DNA of 64,000 nucleotides, taken from contig OV277862.1 in NCBI GenBank assembly GCA_922989275.2, positions 19,945,543 through 20,009,542 of the forward strand, in the 5' to 3' direction. Made by a program: the position numbers and the translations under genes. The notes beneath the pieces were generated by a model that did not search any database, was not told the origin of the DNA, and saw only the letters and a list, made by a program, of their open reading frames with translations. Positions 1 to 9,855 of the stretch are shown piece by piece. Each line of letters opens with the position of its first letter. Positions within the stretch are counted from its first letter, which is position 1. The stretch is from Gari tellinella (Eukaryota; Mollusca; Bivalvia; Cardiida; Psammobiidae).

Positions 1-150
1 CATTTCTCACTGTCTTACGTCTATCTCCTAGCAGCGTTAATGTTACCCAAGTCCTTGTAGGGTTAACGTCCTCAGGTCTGCCATAAGTTGATAAAAAAAT
101 CCTAAGATTTCAAATTTTTCAATTTTTCAAGCCCAGTTTTCCTGATTATA

Positions 151-294
151 GAGAATATTTGGTGACTAGCTTTGAATGAGAAATGTTATCTGGCAAGGCG
201 TATGAATATATCTGGTGAGCCGCAGGCGAACCTGATATTTTCAGAAGCCAAGCCAGATAACAATTCTCATTCAAAGCTAGTCACCAAATATTCT
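151..294. repeat. Long inverted repeat (hairpin)
   Basis: Arms of about 43 bp, starting AGAATATTTGGTGACTAGC and ending GCTAGTCACCAAATATTCT, are near-perfect reverse complements around a spacer of about 57 bp. The spacer holds a second short inverted pair (ATATCTGGT / ACCTGATAT). A short open frame across it is a product of the repeat and is not treated as a gene. Confidence 0.8.
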
Positions 295-825
295 ATTTAT
301 CCTTGTCACAATATCAAAATATATAGAGAATGGTTTTTTAGCACTAGAGCCATTTTTGCTCTAAGATTCTCGCTAAAGAGCTAAAAATGTTATTGTAGGA
401 AAGCGCGCTATTATATAGATGACGTCGGTGACGTCTCATCCTGGTAACGTTGAACCTTTAACAATCTAGTGTATTTTTACTCAGGACATCTAAAAGGTGG
501 GCGATTATAGAAGTAATGCAGCAAGCGACTTGTTGCGCGTACTCTCAAACATTTGATTGCAACAATACTTCGAATAAGCGTCGTTACACGTCAGGATTCT
601 GTTGATAAGAGTTTTAGAACAATTTTACTAACAGCGGGAAAAATGAGCGTCTCTGTGTAAAAATAGTTCCGGCTACAGGTCATGTGACCAACTGACATAA
701 AAACATTGGTCATGTGACCAACTAGCATAATAAAGCAAAGTTTATCTGTCACCCCTTTATCCGTCAGGAAAATAGGCACGTGACAGGATAAATACCTTTA
801 TCCCTTGGTCTGTTTCTAGTTTTTA

Positions 826-915
826 AGACACGTGATGCTTAAATCAGGTTGAAAGTAAAGCAGAATGTGCCTTTAGGCGCATTCTTCTTTACTTTCAGCT
901 TGTTTTAAGTTTCCA
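826..915. repeat. Palindromic MITE core (TTAA family)
   Basis: Inverted arms AAAGTAAAGCAGAATGTGCC and GGCGCATTCTTCTTTACTTT with AGGTTGAAAG / CTTTCAGCTT extensions. This core recurs at more than ten places in the window; here the TTAA-bearing ends are lost. Confidence 0.7.
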
Positions 916-974
916 TCTGTTGGAATAAAAATCCAAATATTTTTCGGAAAAATCCGAAGAAATGGCAGCCCTGC

Positions 975-1559
975 ATCCTCGCTATAAACTATCTGTCCAT
1001 CCATCACTAAACCTGCCATGTTACTTGAATATAAGGCTCTTAGAAACAATGCCGTATATCTCTGCGCTTTTTACTTTATTAAATGTGACCGTTGGCGTAA
1101 AGCCGGTGGGTATACAGAGGTGTGCCGCCGTTCTGCACGCTTTCTCTTTGTCTAACATCATCATTTTTTCAAACAAGAACTCCTGATGGATGACATTCAA
1201 ATATGTGCTATTCTCATAAAGATAATGACCAAAATCTTCTGTAATAATAGCGGTTATCATTATGGATAATCGACGTTATTGGAGCTTGTATGTGTATGCT
1301 TAATTTGCGGCCGGTTTGTTGCGTCAGAGTTTTAGACCCGGCCCCTCATGCGATTAAACTTTCTTTTCATTTGAAAAACTACGACTATCGGGTGCGTAAA
1401 ATTTAACACGTACAACAATTTTTTAAATTACTGCTTTAAATGTGTGGTAGTTGAAAATAATTGTTGTTAAACAGTTGGAGTATATCACTTACTGTAACAA
1501 GCAGGCATAGATTGTTTGGATGGAATCGAATAAATGAGATATTGTCTGATTTTGATTGA
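975..1559. other. Unassigned sequence upstream of the YR retrotransposon
   Basis: No supported gene. Two short overlapping open frames on opposite strands near 962-1260 lack family resemblance. The 5' boundary of the retrotransposon was not found. Confidence 0.4.
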
Positions 1560-1830
1560 AAAAAATTAAGCGAGGAGATGGTGCTGAAAAGTTAAATGGC
1601 GGGTTGCGGTTAAGACTGAAGATTTAGTACACAAATAGAACTTATTAAAATAGAATTAGATTAAGTTATTATAACTCAAAAGTTTGTTGATAATTATTTT
1701 ACTAGATGTAATAAATAAAATAATTTATTAAATATATCATTAAATAAAGAGTTAGTGCGGAGATGGTGTTAGGATATGCTTTCGTACCTCGCGGGTTGCA
1801 GTAAATATCAAGAACCCAATTGTTACGAAA
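1560..1830 (+). repeat. Two related blocks in the YR-element 5' region
   Basis: Two similar blocks about 180 bp apart share GGAGATGGTG followed by GCGGGTTGC (near 1573-1610 and 1760-1800), upstream of the first open frame. They may be part of the split terminal repeats expected of Ngaro/DIRS elements. I could not find the matching 3' copy. Confidence 0.35.
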
Positions 1831-1946
1831 TTTAGTTCTAGTTGCTGATTTAATTGTTTGGGTTAATTACAAATGCATTTATTAAGATATTATTATTGAA
1901 TTTAATTAATTAATTAATTTATTTATTTATTTTTTGGGAATCACAA

Positions 1947-2915
1947 TTGGACAACATGAGGAAAAGCCAGAGAAAGAGAAAGCCAACAGCAGCAGCGGAG
2001 GGAGCTGAATGTCGGAGGGTTGTGGCTCCGAAGAAAGCTCGGGCCATGGGGAGTGTAGCTGACCCACCCCCGGCGGCCACGGCGGAGCCAGTGCCTACGG
2101 TGTTGGACAAGGGGACAAGTATGGAGGCGCAAACAGGTCAGTTGGAGATTGATGAACCTGAGGTGCAGATAGTTGATGTAGTTAGGCCTAATTGTAATAT
2201 AGATTACTTTCAACCCAGAGCAGTGGCTAGTGTCCACTTGCAGTTGGGTCTGCATGTCCCCCAGGCTATGCGAGGCAAAATAACCGCTGGACTGTATGTT
2301 GATTTGGCACAGTTGTTGGAGGTTCAAGTCCAACCAAGTGCATCACCTGCAAACAGGTTTGAATTTAGCAGCTCTGGGGAGCTTCTGATGAGACAGGGGC
2401 CTGCTCATAAATCGATCAATAGCATTGAGTTATGGACAGATGCCTTTCTAGTGTATACAGCAATATTCATAACTGCTCATCCGGAAAGAACTCTAGAGCT
2501 GCTCAAATATATGAGCACTATAAGAACTGCGGCAAGTAGGCATGTAGGGTTAGGCTGGAAGACTTATGACCAGCAATTTAGGTTGCGCCTTGCCGCGGAT
2601 CCGGCTGGTAGGTCATTTGCGGAGTTGGACAATGAACTATGGCTTTTGTTCATTGGACCCCCTAGACACAGTGATCCAGGGTTACTAACATCTAGAAAGT
2701 GCTATGACTTTAATTATAGAAAATGCCCAAAGGTTAATTGTTCTTACAGGCACAGTTGCATTAATTGTGGTGCTTCTCACCCTTCTAGGTGGTGCACGGT
2801 CAACATGGTTTCAGGACAGGGCTTTAGGGGACCTGCACCATCCACTGCACCTCAGGGAGGCAGGTTCCCACAAAGGCCACGGTTTAACCCAAGGGCTTCA
2901 GGACCAAGATACTAG
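1947..2915 (+). CDS. Gag-like zinc-finger protein of a tyrosine-recombinase retrotransposon
   Basis: A 322-residue intact frame opening a retroelement cassette. The N-terminus is basic (KSQRKRKPTAAAEG). Near the C-terminus there is a CCCH-like cluster (CYDFNYRKCPKVNCSYRH, about residues 253-270) followed by a zinc knuckle CINCGASHPSRWC. This suits a nucleic-acid-binding Gag-type protein. The last 212 nt overlap the next frame, which reads in a different phase. It is assigned from position and zinc motifs, because Gag proteins diverge too fast for recognition by eye. The start is the first ATG of the frame, just after an A/T-rich tract. Confidence 0.7.
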   Translation: MDNMRKSQRKRKPTAAAEGAECRRVVAPKKARAMGSVADPPPAATAEPVPTVLDKGTSMEAQTGQLEIDEPEVQIVDVVRPNCNIDYFQPRAVASVHLQLGLHVPQAMRGKITAGLYVDLAQLLEVQVQPSASPANRFEFSSSGELLMRQGPAHKSINSIELWTDAFLVYTAIFITAHPERTLELLKYMSTIRTAASRHVGLGWKTYDQQFRLRLAADPAGRSFAELDNELWLLFIGPPRHSDPGLLTSRKCYDFNYRKCPKVNCSYRHSCINCGASHPSRWCTVNMVSGQGFRGPAPSTAPQGGRFPQRPRFNPRASGPRY

Positions 2916-4182
2916 GTGCTCAGTGCTAGAGTTAGGTAGAACGCCTATAAATGTTAATGCACTTTGCAAATACTTGGAACAATATCCTAATGTTCAGGAT
3001 GCTTGTTTTTTGAGTGAAGGTTTTCGTTCTGGTTTTCGTATTGGTTTTAATGGTGATATATTAGGTTCAGAAGCACGGAATTTGAAGTCGGCCCGGTTGA
3101 ACCCTGGCATTTTGAAAGAAAAAATTAGGAAAGAGGTAGATTTAGGTAGATTTGCAGGCCCATTTAGCACACCCCCAATAAAGAATTTAAAAATTTCGCC
3201 TGTGGGGCTAATTCCTAAATCTGACGGATGTTATCGGCTCATTACCCATCTGTCACATCCAGATGGCTGCAGTGTGAATGATGGCATTAGTGATGTGGAC
3301 AGTTCAGTTATGTACACCTCATTCGACACAGTGGCAGATATGATTTTTCAATTGGGTATAGGTGCTAAAATGGCGAAACAAGATATTAAATCTGCTTTTC
3401 GATTATTGCCTATTTCTCCAAAAGATTTTTGGTTACTGGGACTAAAGGATGAAGATGGTAATATTTACATTGACAAATTCTTACCCATGGGCTGCAAAAT
3501 TTCGTGTGCCTTGTTTGAACAATTTTCAACTTTTTTGCAGTGGCTGGTTACTAAGTTAGCGGGCTTAAACACGATGGATCATTACTTAGATGATTTTATA
3601 TTTGATGGAGAGCAGAACTCAAATCACTGTAAAAAACTTGCTGATACATTTATCTCTGTATGTGATCAACTTTCCGTTCCACTGGCTACTGAGAAGTCGG
3701 TGGACCCATGTACTAGGATGGTATTCTTAGGATTTGATTTAGACTCTGTTAATATGACTGTAAGTATCCCACTACAAAAAATTGAGGAGCTCCATGTTGC
3801 TATTTCGGACTTGCTTAGTAAAAAGAAAGTTACATTAAAGGCGTTTCAGTCAGTTGTTGGGAAACTGTCTTTCTTCAGCAAGGCGATTCGATCAAGTAGG
3901 GCGTTTTTACGTAGACTTTATGATGCAATGTGCGGCATCAGGAAATCACATCACAGGCTTTGGATATCTTCAGGGATTGGACAGGATTTGGGTATGTGGC
4001 TGAGGTTTCTGGTTAATTTTAATGGAATAACATATATTCCGCCATGTAAATGGTATGATAGTGATACCTTGCAACTCTTTACGGATAGCGCCGGTTCTCG
4101 AAACTTGGGTTGTGGTTGCTTTTTGCAGGGAGAGTGGTCATTTTTTCAGTGGCCTATATCTTGGGATAAAAATGGTCTGTGA
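2704..4182 (+). pseudogene. Reverse transcriptase and start of RNase H, YR (Ngaro/DIRS-like) retrotransposon
   Basis: The frame encodes a retroelement RT. Visible motifs in order are VGLIPKSDGCYRLITHLSHP (fingers), KQDIKSAFRLLPIS with the first catalytic Asp, LPMGCKISCALFEQFSTFLQ, and DHYLDDFIF with the YLDD catalytic pair. RNase H begins at LQLFTDSAGSRNLG, which holds its first acidic residue. This layout with the thumb motif FLGFDLDS matches DIRS/Ngaro RTs. The annotated ATG lies inside the preceding frame, so true translation may start nearer 2780 or by frameshift. The frame breaks near 4178; the sequence KDITFLEMVPVLVDL continues in another phase to about 4228. The element is therefore inactive. 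Confidence 0.85.
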
Positions 4183-4228
4183 AGGATATTACTTTCTTGG
4201 AAATGGTACCTGTATTAGTGGATCTTTG

Positions 4229-4822
4229 ATGGTAGGGATACAACTCTGATCTCTTTTGAAACCAGCTGGCGTGGTCTGTGGTACAATTCATGGACAGCTT
4301 TCACCATTTTTAATAATGTTATTGATCTTCTATAGAGTTTTTAGTTATGGTCGCATGCTATTTTTCCTAGTTATGTTACATTAGATGGCCTGCATTGGGC
4401 GCTCTGCTATTATTTCTATTGGTCGGCAATCTTTAGCCGGTTGGTTCATTGCTGATTGATGGGGGTAGTGTGAATGCCGTTTTGGGGGCTGTCTTTTGTA
4501 TGTTTATTCTTATTTATTTTAGATCTAATTATAGTTATTTGTGTTTTGTCGATGGCCTGCATTGGGCACTCTACCATTATTTATATCAGTCGGCAATACT
4601 TAGCCGGTCGGTTCATTGCTGATTGATGGGGGTAATGTGATCGCCGTTTTGGGGGACTGTCTTTTATATGTTTATTCATGTTTTATTTCAGATCAAATTG
4701 TAGTTATTTTGTCTTTTCACGATTTATAGGTACATATGTGTTATTTCATGTAAAGCACTTTTGAACGCACAATCCCTGTGTGAAAAGAGCGCTATATAAA
4801 TCTGGTATAATAATAATAATAG
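4229..4822. mobile_element. Short insertion disrupting RNase H
   Basis: The RNase H reading is interrupted here. The insert holds two tandem copies of a block of about 168 bp (4384-4551 and 4552-4720, both starting GATGGCCTGCATTGGGC) and ends with GAGCGCTATATAAATCTGG followed by (ATA)n. That tail type is common at the 3' ends of invertebrate SINE or LINE-derived repeats. Similar flanks (GTATTAGTGG, GTATTGCTGG) could be a diverged target duplication. Family and exact ends are uncertain. Confidence 0.5.
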
Positions 4823-4841
4823 TATTGCTGGCTGTATTTTT

Positions 4842-5175
4842 GTGGGGAGAAAAATTGAAACATAGAAGAGTTTTGCTCTTCATTGATAATGAATCACTTT
4901 GTTGTGTTTTAAATAAACAATCGGCCAAGTCGAAACGCCTTATGCAACTAGTAAGACAGTTTGTAATGTTGTCTATGGAGTATTTAGGGCTAGGCATATT
5001 GTGTCCGAACAGAATTATAATGCTGATTCAATTTCTCGTAAACAGTGGGACCGCTTCCGACGAATGGCACCACAGGCATTGCACAAACCACAACCAATTC
5101 CCGACAGATTTCAATCAATGATTTACGATTTGAATCTCAAAGACTTTTAGAGGCTTCTCTAGCTGGCAATACTAA
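4842..5175 (+). pseudogene. RNase H C-terminal remainder of the YR retrotransposon
   Basis: WGEKLKHRRVLLFIDNESLC followed by KQSAKSKRLMQLVRQFV resembles the second half of a DIRS-type RNase H. A frameshift near 4975-4985 moves the reading to HIVSEQNYNADSISRKQWD, the usual NxxADSxSR end. A stop follows at 5173. It continues the domain cut at about 4228. Confidence 0.75.
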
Positions 5176-6018
5176 GGTACGGGACTAGATAATTTTGAGC
5201 GTTTTAGAACAATATATAGTTTTCCAAAATCATGGCCACCGTCGGTGAATAGCATGACATTGTATATAGCTTGGCTGTCTTACGCTACAGCAAACTTGTA
5301 TATCAAGTCTATCAGTTTTCAATGCAAAATAAATAACCAGGTTGATGTATCAAAAAATTACGTAATTCAGAAGGCATTGGAAGGGCTAAAGAGGTCAGGT
5401 CCTCGAAGCAGGGCTCGTTTGCCAATAACTAGGGATTTGTTGAAATTAGTTTTAGAGAACTTGCATAGTGTCTGTACCAATGCTTATGAAACCCATTTAT
5501 TTAGGGCTGCCTATAGTTTTGCATTCTTTGCATTCTTGAGGGTGGGGGAATTGGCAGTAAAAAGTTTGAAATGTACAACAGAAGTCATTTCAATATCAGA
5601 TTTATGTATGGACTCGAGGAGTGAATCTTTTACCGTTTTGATAAGGCATTCAAAGACTGATCAATATGGTTCTGGCGCATATTTAAGAATTTTAAAGAAT
5701 GATTCAAGGATTTGCCCTGTGGGGATAATGAAGTATTTTCTTAAGCAGAGACCTCATGTTAAAGGCCCTCTGTTTTGTCATTTTAATGGCACCCCTCTGA
5801 CACGGTATCAATTTACAGCCGTTCTAAAGAAAGTCTTAAAGAGCCTCCAGTTAGATTATGGGAGCTACAGTTCTCATTCATTCCGCATAGGGGCAGCAAC
5901 GTCTGCATTCATGGCAGGCTGGTCGGTTGAATCGATTAAAGGGGCAGGCCGCTGGCGTTCCGACGCATATAAGGGGTATATTAAACCAGACCAAGTTCAT
6001 ACACTCCCATCGTTTTAG
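5176..6018 (+). CDS. Tyrosine recombinase (integrase) of the YR retrotransposon
   Basis: Open from 5176; the first internal ATG is at 5245 (257 residues). Catalytic residues of a phage-integrase-type recombinase are visible: Arg in FAFLRVGELAV, HSFRIGAATSAF (His-x-x-Arg), GRWRSDAY and the nucleophile Tyr in DAYKGYI. A basic RHSKTDQYG segment supplies the conserved Lys region. It would integrate a circular cDNA intermediate, as in DIRS/Ngaro elements, instead of a DDE integrase. This module is the best preserved of the element and has no stop in the catalytic domain. Its position after RT/RNase H fits the order of Ngaro-type elements. Confidence 0.88.
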   Translation, partial: GTGLDNFERFRTIYSFPKSWPPSVNSMTLYIAWLSYATANLYIKSISFQCKINNQVDVSKNYVIQKALEGLKRSGPRSRARLPITRDLLKLVLENLHSVCTNAYETHLFRAAYSFAFFAFLRVGELAVKSLKCTTEVISISDLCMDSRSESFTVLIRHSKTDQYGSGAYLRILKNDSRICPVGIMKYFLKQRPHVKGPLFCHFNGTPLTRYQFTAVLKKVLKSLQLDYGSYSSHSFRIGAATSAFMAGWSVESIKGAGRWRSDAYKGYIKPDQVHTLPSF

Positions 6019-6088
6019 TAGTGCTGCCACATGAGATAATTGCAGGATGATTTGGGTAGACTATTAAAAGGCTTCCCTTAGTAATTCT

Positions 6089-6517
6089 GTGCAAAGTCTT
6101 TTAGGCGGTACAACGATATGGTGCATAGGGTCTTCCATTGTGAAACACGCCTTTACTGTTGCCAGACGTCGCCCGGGAGGTCTGAACTTGGGTCTGCAGA
6201 ATACTAATATTTGGTGGCAGGGATACAGTGGTTTGTCACTCTTGGATTTGACCAGGAAGCTTGCATTGCTTCAAGAGGTTGGAGAGGAGCCAGACTTTAT
6301 CATTATCCATTGTGGTGGTAACGATTTTGGTCGCATTTCGTTAAAAGATTTACGGTTGTACATAGATCAGGTTTTAACGTACATGTCTGCTAATTTCCGG
6401 GCTAAAATTATTTGGTCAGAAATACTGCCAAGACGATGTTGGCTTTATTCAAATAATGTAGTGGCCATGGAAGCCATTAGAAAAAGAGTTAATGGGTATG
6501 CAGCAAACAAAGTAATA
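6089..6517 (+). pseudogene. SGNH hydrolase-like domain, N-terminal part (interrupted)
   Basis: TIWCIGSSIVKHAF carries the block-I Ser of an SGNH/GDSL hydrolase (GSS here), and IIIHCGGNDFG is block III with the GGND Asn. Ngaro-class retrotransposons of several animals carry such a hydrolase next to the recombinase; its role in the life cycle is not settled. The reading stops at ANKVI, where a Helentron-like element enters at 6518. The block V Asp-x-x-His lies beyond the insertion, at 7769-7930. Confidence 0.78.
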
Positions 6518-7767
6518 ACAAGAGCCCCATGGGGCATATTTCGCTCACCTGAGAAAATAGCTGAAAAAATGGAGATAATAATTAAGGTCAAGGACTGACC
6601 TAGATATGCAACAGACCGGAACAATTTGAACAAATTATTTAAAGTATATTTAAAAGTGTCACCATACCAAATATAAAAGCTCTGGCCATATTAGTGTCAG
6701 AGAAAAAGACGTTTGAAATTTTCTATATATAACTCTATGTAAAACTGTGACCCCAGGGGCGGGCCAATTTTGACCCCAGGTGCATAATTTGAACAAACTT
6801 GATAGAGGACCTGTAGGCGATGATATGTGCCAAATATCTAAGCTCTGGCCCTTGTAGTTTCAGAAAAGAAGATTTTTTTAAGTTATAATTGAAAAAAATC
6901 TATTTTTAGCTCCTGTGACCTAGTTATGCAACCGACCAGAACCATTTGAACAATTTTGGTAAAGGACATCGAGAAGTGTCACCATGCCAAATATCAAAGC
7001 TCTGGCCATATTAGTTTCAGAGAAGAAGACATTTGAAAATTTCACTATATAACTCTATGTAAAACTGTGACCCCCGGGGCGGGGCCAATTTCGACCCCAG
7101 GGGCATAATTTGAACAAACTAGATAGAGGACCTGTAGGCGATTCTATGTGCTAAATATCTAAGCTCTGGCCCTTGTAGTTTCAGACAAGAAGATTTTTTA
7201 AGTTTTCAATGAAAAAAATCTATTTTTAGCTCCTGTGACCTAGTTATGCAACCGGCCAGAACCATTTGAACAATTTTGGTATAGGACATCTAGAAGTGTC
7301 ACCATGCCAAATATCAATGCTCTGGCCACATTAGTTTCAGAGAAGAAGACGTTTGAAAATTTCACTATATAACTCTTTGTAAATCTGTGACCCCCGGGGC
7401 GGGGCCAATTTTGACCCCAGGGGCATAATTTGAACAAACTTGATAGAGGACCAGTAGATGATGCTATGTGCCAAATATGTAAGCTCTGGCCCTTCCAGTT
7501 TTTGCCAAGAAGATTTTTTAAGATTTCCTTATTTTTTCACTTTGGTTGCCATGGCAACCAGAGTTCTGCATTGTTTTTAATTCTTTGAACACATTTGAAA
7601 GAGCTTGACCCAAGGAACATTTCTGTAAAGTTTGGTTGAATTCTGTCAAGCGGTATAGGAGGAGATGTCATTTGAAGCAATTGTTAACGACGACGGACGA
7701 CGGACGACGGCGGACGCAGGGCCATCCCAATAGCTCACCTTGAGCCTTTGGCTCAGGTGAGCTAAAA
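6518..7767 (+). mobile_element. Helentron-like non-autonomous element, copy C1
   Basis: Starts CAAGAGCCCCATGGGGC (a 12-bp palindrome) then CGCTCACCTGAG, and ends with an AGCTCACC...GGTGAGCT hairpin and CTAAA. The inner CTCACCTGAG is the reverse complement of the 3' CTCAGGTGAG. The interior holds about 2.5 copies of a unit of roughly 310 bp (TTTCAGAGAAGAAGACGTTTG and GACCCC...GGGGC motifs) and a final GACGACGGAC-rich tract. No protein is encoded. It interrupts the SGNH domain cleanly. Confidence 0.75.
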
Positions 7768-7768
7768 A

Positions 7769-7930
7769 GCAATGGGTTTTACATTAGACACCCAGACTTG
7801 CGGGATACTGCCCCAGCATTCTACATGGCTGATGGGGTGCATCTTACTTTCCTGGGCAACTGTATTTTTCTAAATCAGTTGTCGTCCGCCATCGAAGCTT
7901 ACCACAACAGTGGAACTGTTTATTTTCAGT
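7769..7930 (+). pseudogene. SGNH hydrolase-like domain, C-terminal part
   Basis: In frame after removal of the insertion at 6518-7767, this stretch reads GFYIRHPDLRDTAPAFYM and then ADGVHLTFLGN, the block-V DxxH motif of SGNH hydrolases, before a stop at 7928-7930. Together with 6089-6517 it makes a complete catalytic set (Ser, Gly/Asn, Asp-x-x-His), so the domain was intact when the Helentron-like element entered. Confidence 0.78.
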
Positions 7931-8560
7931 GAATAGAATTGGAATGGTGCAAACGGGTGGTGTTTCCTGCTTCAGCAGCAATCTAGTTATAGTTCGGTTT
8001 TCGCCGAGGCAAAAGTATCCTTACTTTTGGCGGTGGCTCCTGGCTGGTCGCATGATTATGCGAACAGCCAGGTGCCATTATTTTCCATATAGCCTCCGGC
8101 TTTCACATGTATAACAATAGCATGTTGTTCTGAACATGTTCCGAGCTAATCGCACGTTTAAAGAATAAAAATCGAGCACACCCTCTATATCACGTGACTT
8201 CCGCTATCTACCCACATTTTCATAGTTGTTTTGGCGTTCGAGCTTAGCACATCGCTTCCACGTAGTAAGTTTATGTTTTTAGCGTGGTCGCAGGAAAAAC
8301 GAAAGTTTTATTCTTACTATTACAAAGTTGAGGACGTTGTCCCAACATATTTACGCATAATTTTGCGATATTACGTGTGTAACACGACTGACATAGATGT
8401 AGTCTTGTCGTTAGAACTTGGAAGACGAAAAGCTGTTTTCAGCGTTCGGTCTCTGTCGGGCGACGAATGTCCGAAATTTAAGTAAAAATACGAATATAAA
8501 TGACACGAAGCCGTTGGCTTCTAAAGAATTACAAAAGAAAACACAGAATAAGCACCGTTA
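7931..8560 (+). other. 3' flank of YR retrotransposon, with short orphan ORF
   Basis: Holds a hairpin CCTGGCTG...CAGCCAGG at about 8039-8072 and an open frame of 84 residues (8231-8485) with no recognised domain. The element's 3' terminal repeats may lie here but were not identified. Confidence 0.35.
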
Positions 8561-9300
8561 GCGGGCTACGACTTAGGTCAGGATAAACGGAATGTGAGTT
8601 CCGAAAAATCTGGGTCGGAAATTGCTAAACTTTCTCAAAAAGATATTGACAATTAAAGAGAGCCAGTTAAACCAAAGACAAGAAATACAATGTTGTTTAT
8701 GAATATGAAACTGACGAGTGGTTTGATACCCCGTTATATGAAAGGCCTAACCTTTTGTTGAAGTTGTTAGTTACAATATTGGAGTTGAAAATAATTTTAA
8801 CCATGAAACTTTCATTTGGGCCTTTAATTCTCTTCTTTATGAAGAGGATGTGGTTAAATGGGATTTTCCCCAGACTTAAATTACCAGAGAAAGGTAAACC
8901 AGTGGTCAGTCATTGGTGATGTGATAAATGTAGCTTGTACATCCCTATGTGATGTTGATTATTTGTCAGATAGACATTAGTTGGTAGTCCCATGGAAATT
9001 GTGGCAAGGCTTGCCCGTCTATTTAAATGTAGACCATGAAATAGGGAAAGTTATGAACAAAAATACACAGTCACAGAACGTTAGTTTGGCTGATGTAAGA
9101 AGCAAATTTTTGAACACAGCGCCTGCTTGTAATAATCGACTACGATTGTAAAGCAGTATTAAGTTGAAGTTGAAGAAGCTTATTGACAGCTACGATTAAT
9201 TGGCAGAGATATTAAAATAACAAAGTGTGGCAAATAGTGAAGCTAGGACATTACTTTCGGAATGTTTGAATTTACTTGGTTAAACATAACTTTATCTATC
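8560..9300 (+). pseudogene. Possible decayed coding remnant
   Basis: Protein-like stretches alternate between frames with stops: YNVVYEYETDEWFDTPLYER near 8686-8745, then NNFNHETFIWAFNSLLYEED near 8790-8850. No family is recognised. It could be a decayed gag-type frame of a second retroelement. Beyond 8900 nothing is supported. Confidence 0.25.
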
Positions 9301-9524
9301 TGTGTGAAGTATATATTTTATCAGACCCTTATTGAAGATATATCAGATAGTCATTGTGTAATATTTCAATGCCGACATTCAGTCAGTTATTCGTTGACAA
9401 ATAAAATATGGCATGCGATTTTATGCCGTATATAAGACAAAATGGCAAGAGCAGACATACAGGCCTCATGTTCAGAGGCCTAGGCTGTGGAGAAATGCTA
9501 GATAGGGCAAGAGCTTAAATCAGG

Positions 9525-9560
9525 TAATTTGATTTGATTTGATTTTACGTCGCTTTCAAC
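9525..9560 (-). repeat. 3' tail fragment of the tRNA-SINE
   Basis: TTGATTTGATTTTACGTCGC followed by TTTCAACAG matches the reverse complement of the 3' end of the SINE at 37559-37836. Only the tail remains. Confidence 0.5.
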
Positions 9561-9754
9561 AGTTATTTTGTTTAGATGATTGGAAAATATTAACACATAG
9601 TTTAGTGCATAAGTACACTCTCTTCTTCACCTCAAACGCTGTAAGCTGCATGATTTTCAACAGTTGAAATAAAATCAACATCCCATATTATACAGTCCAA
9701 AATATGCAACATAAACAACAATTCTAATATCCAAGCAAATGGTAGCTTAAAGCT

Positions 9755-9842
9755 TGTCACTCAAAGTAGGTTGAAAGTAAGTCACAATGTGCATTAAGGC
9801 ACATTCTGCTTTACTTTCATCACACTGTAAGTGGTCACCTGT
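9755..9842. repeat. Palindromic MITE core (TTAA family)
   Basis: Inverted arms AGTAAGTCACAATGTGCATT / AAGGCACATTCTGCTTTACT flanked by TAGGTTGAA and TTTCATCAC. Same core as the full MITE at 49460-49710. Confidence 0.65.
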
Positions 9843-9855
9843 CCACAAAACCAAG

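Larger units (their letters stand above)
73..974. mobile_element. hAT-like non-autonomous element
   Basis: The left end reads CAGGTCTGCCATAAGTTGAT and the right end, read inward, CAGGGCTGCCATTTCTTCGG. The same two end types bound the elements at 20367-21284 and 40865-41054. No transposase is visible inside. It holds a long hairpin (151-294), two copies of the palindrome GGTCATGTGACC near 678 and 710, and a palindromic MITE core (826-915). No clean 8-bp duplication is visible here, so the superfamily rests on termini shared with the 20.4-kb copy. Confidence 0.55.

Noticed and set aside
8231..8485. 84-residue frame after the retrotransposon as a gene
   Set aside because: No family resemblance, no splice or promoter evidence, and it sits in the element's 3' flank.
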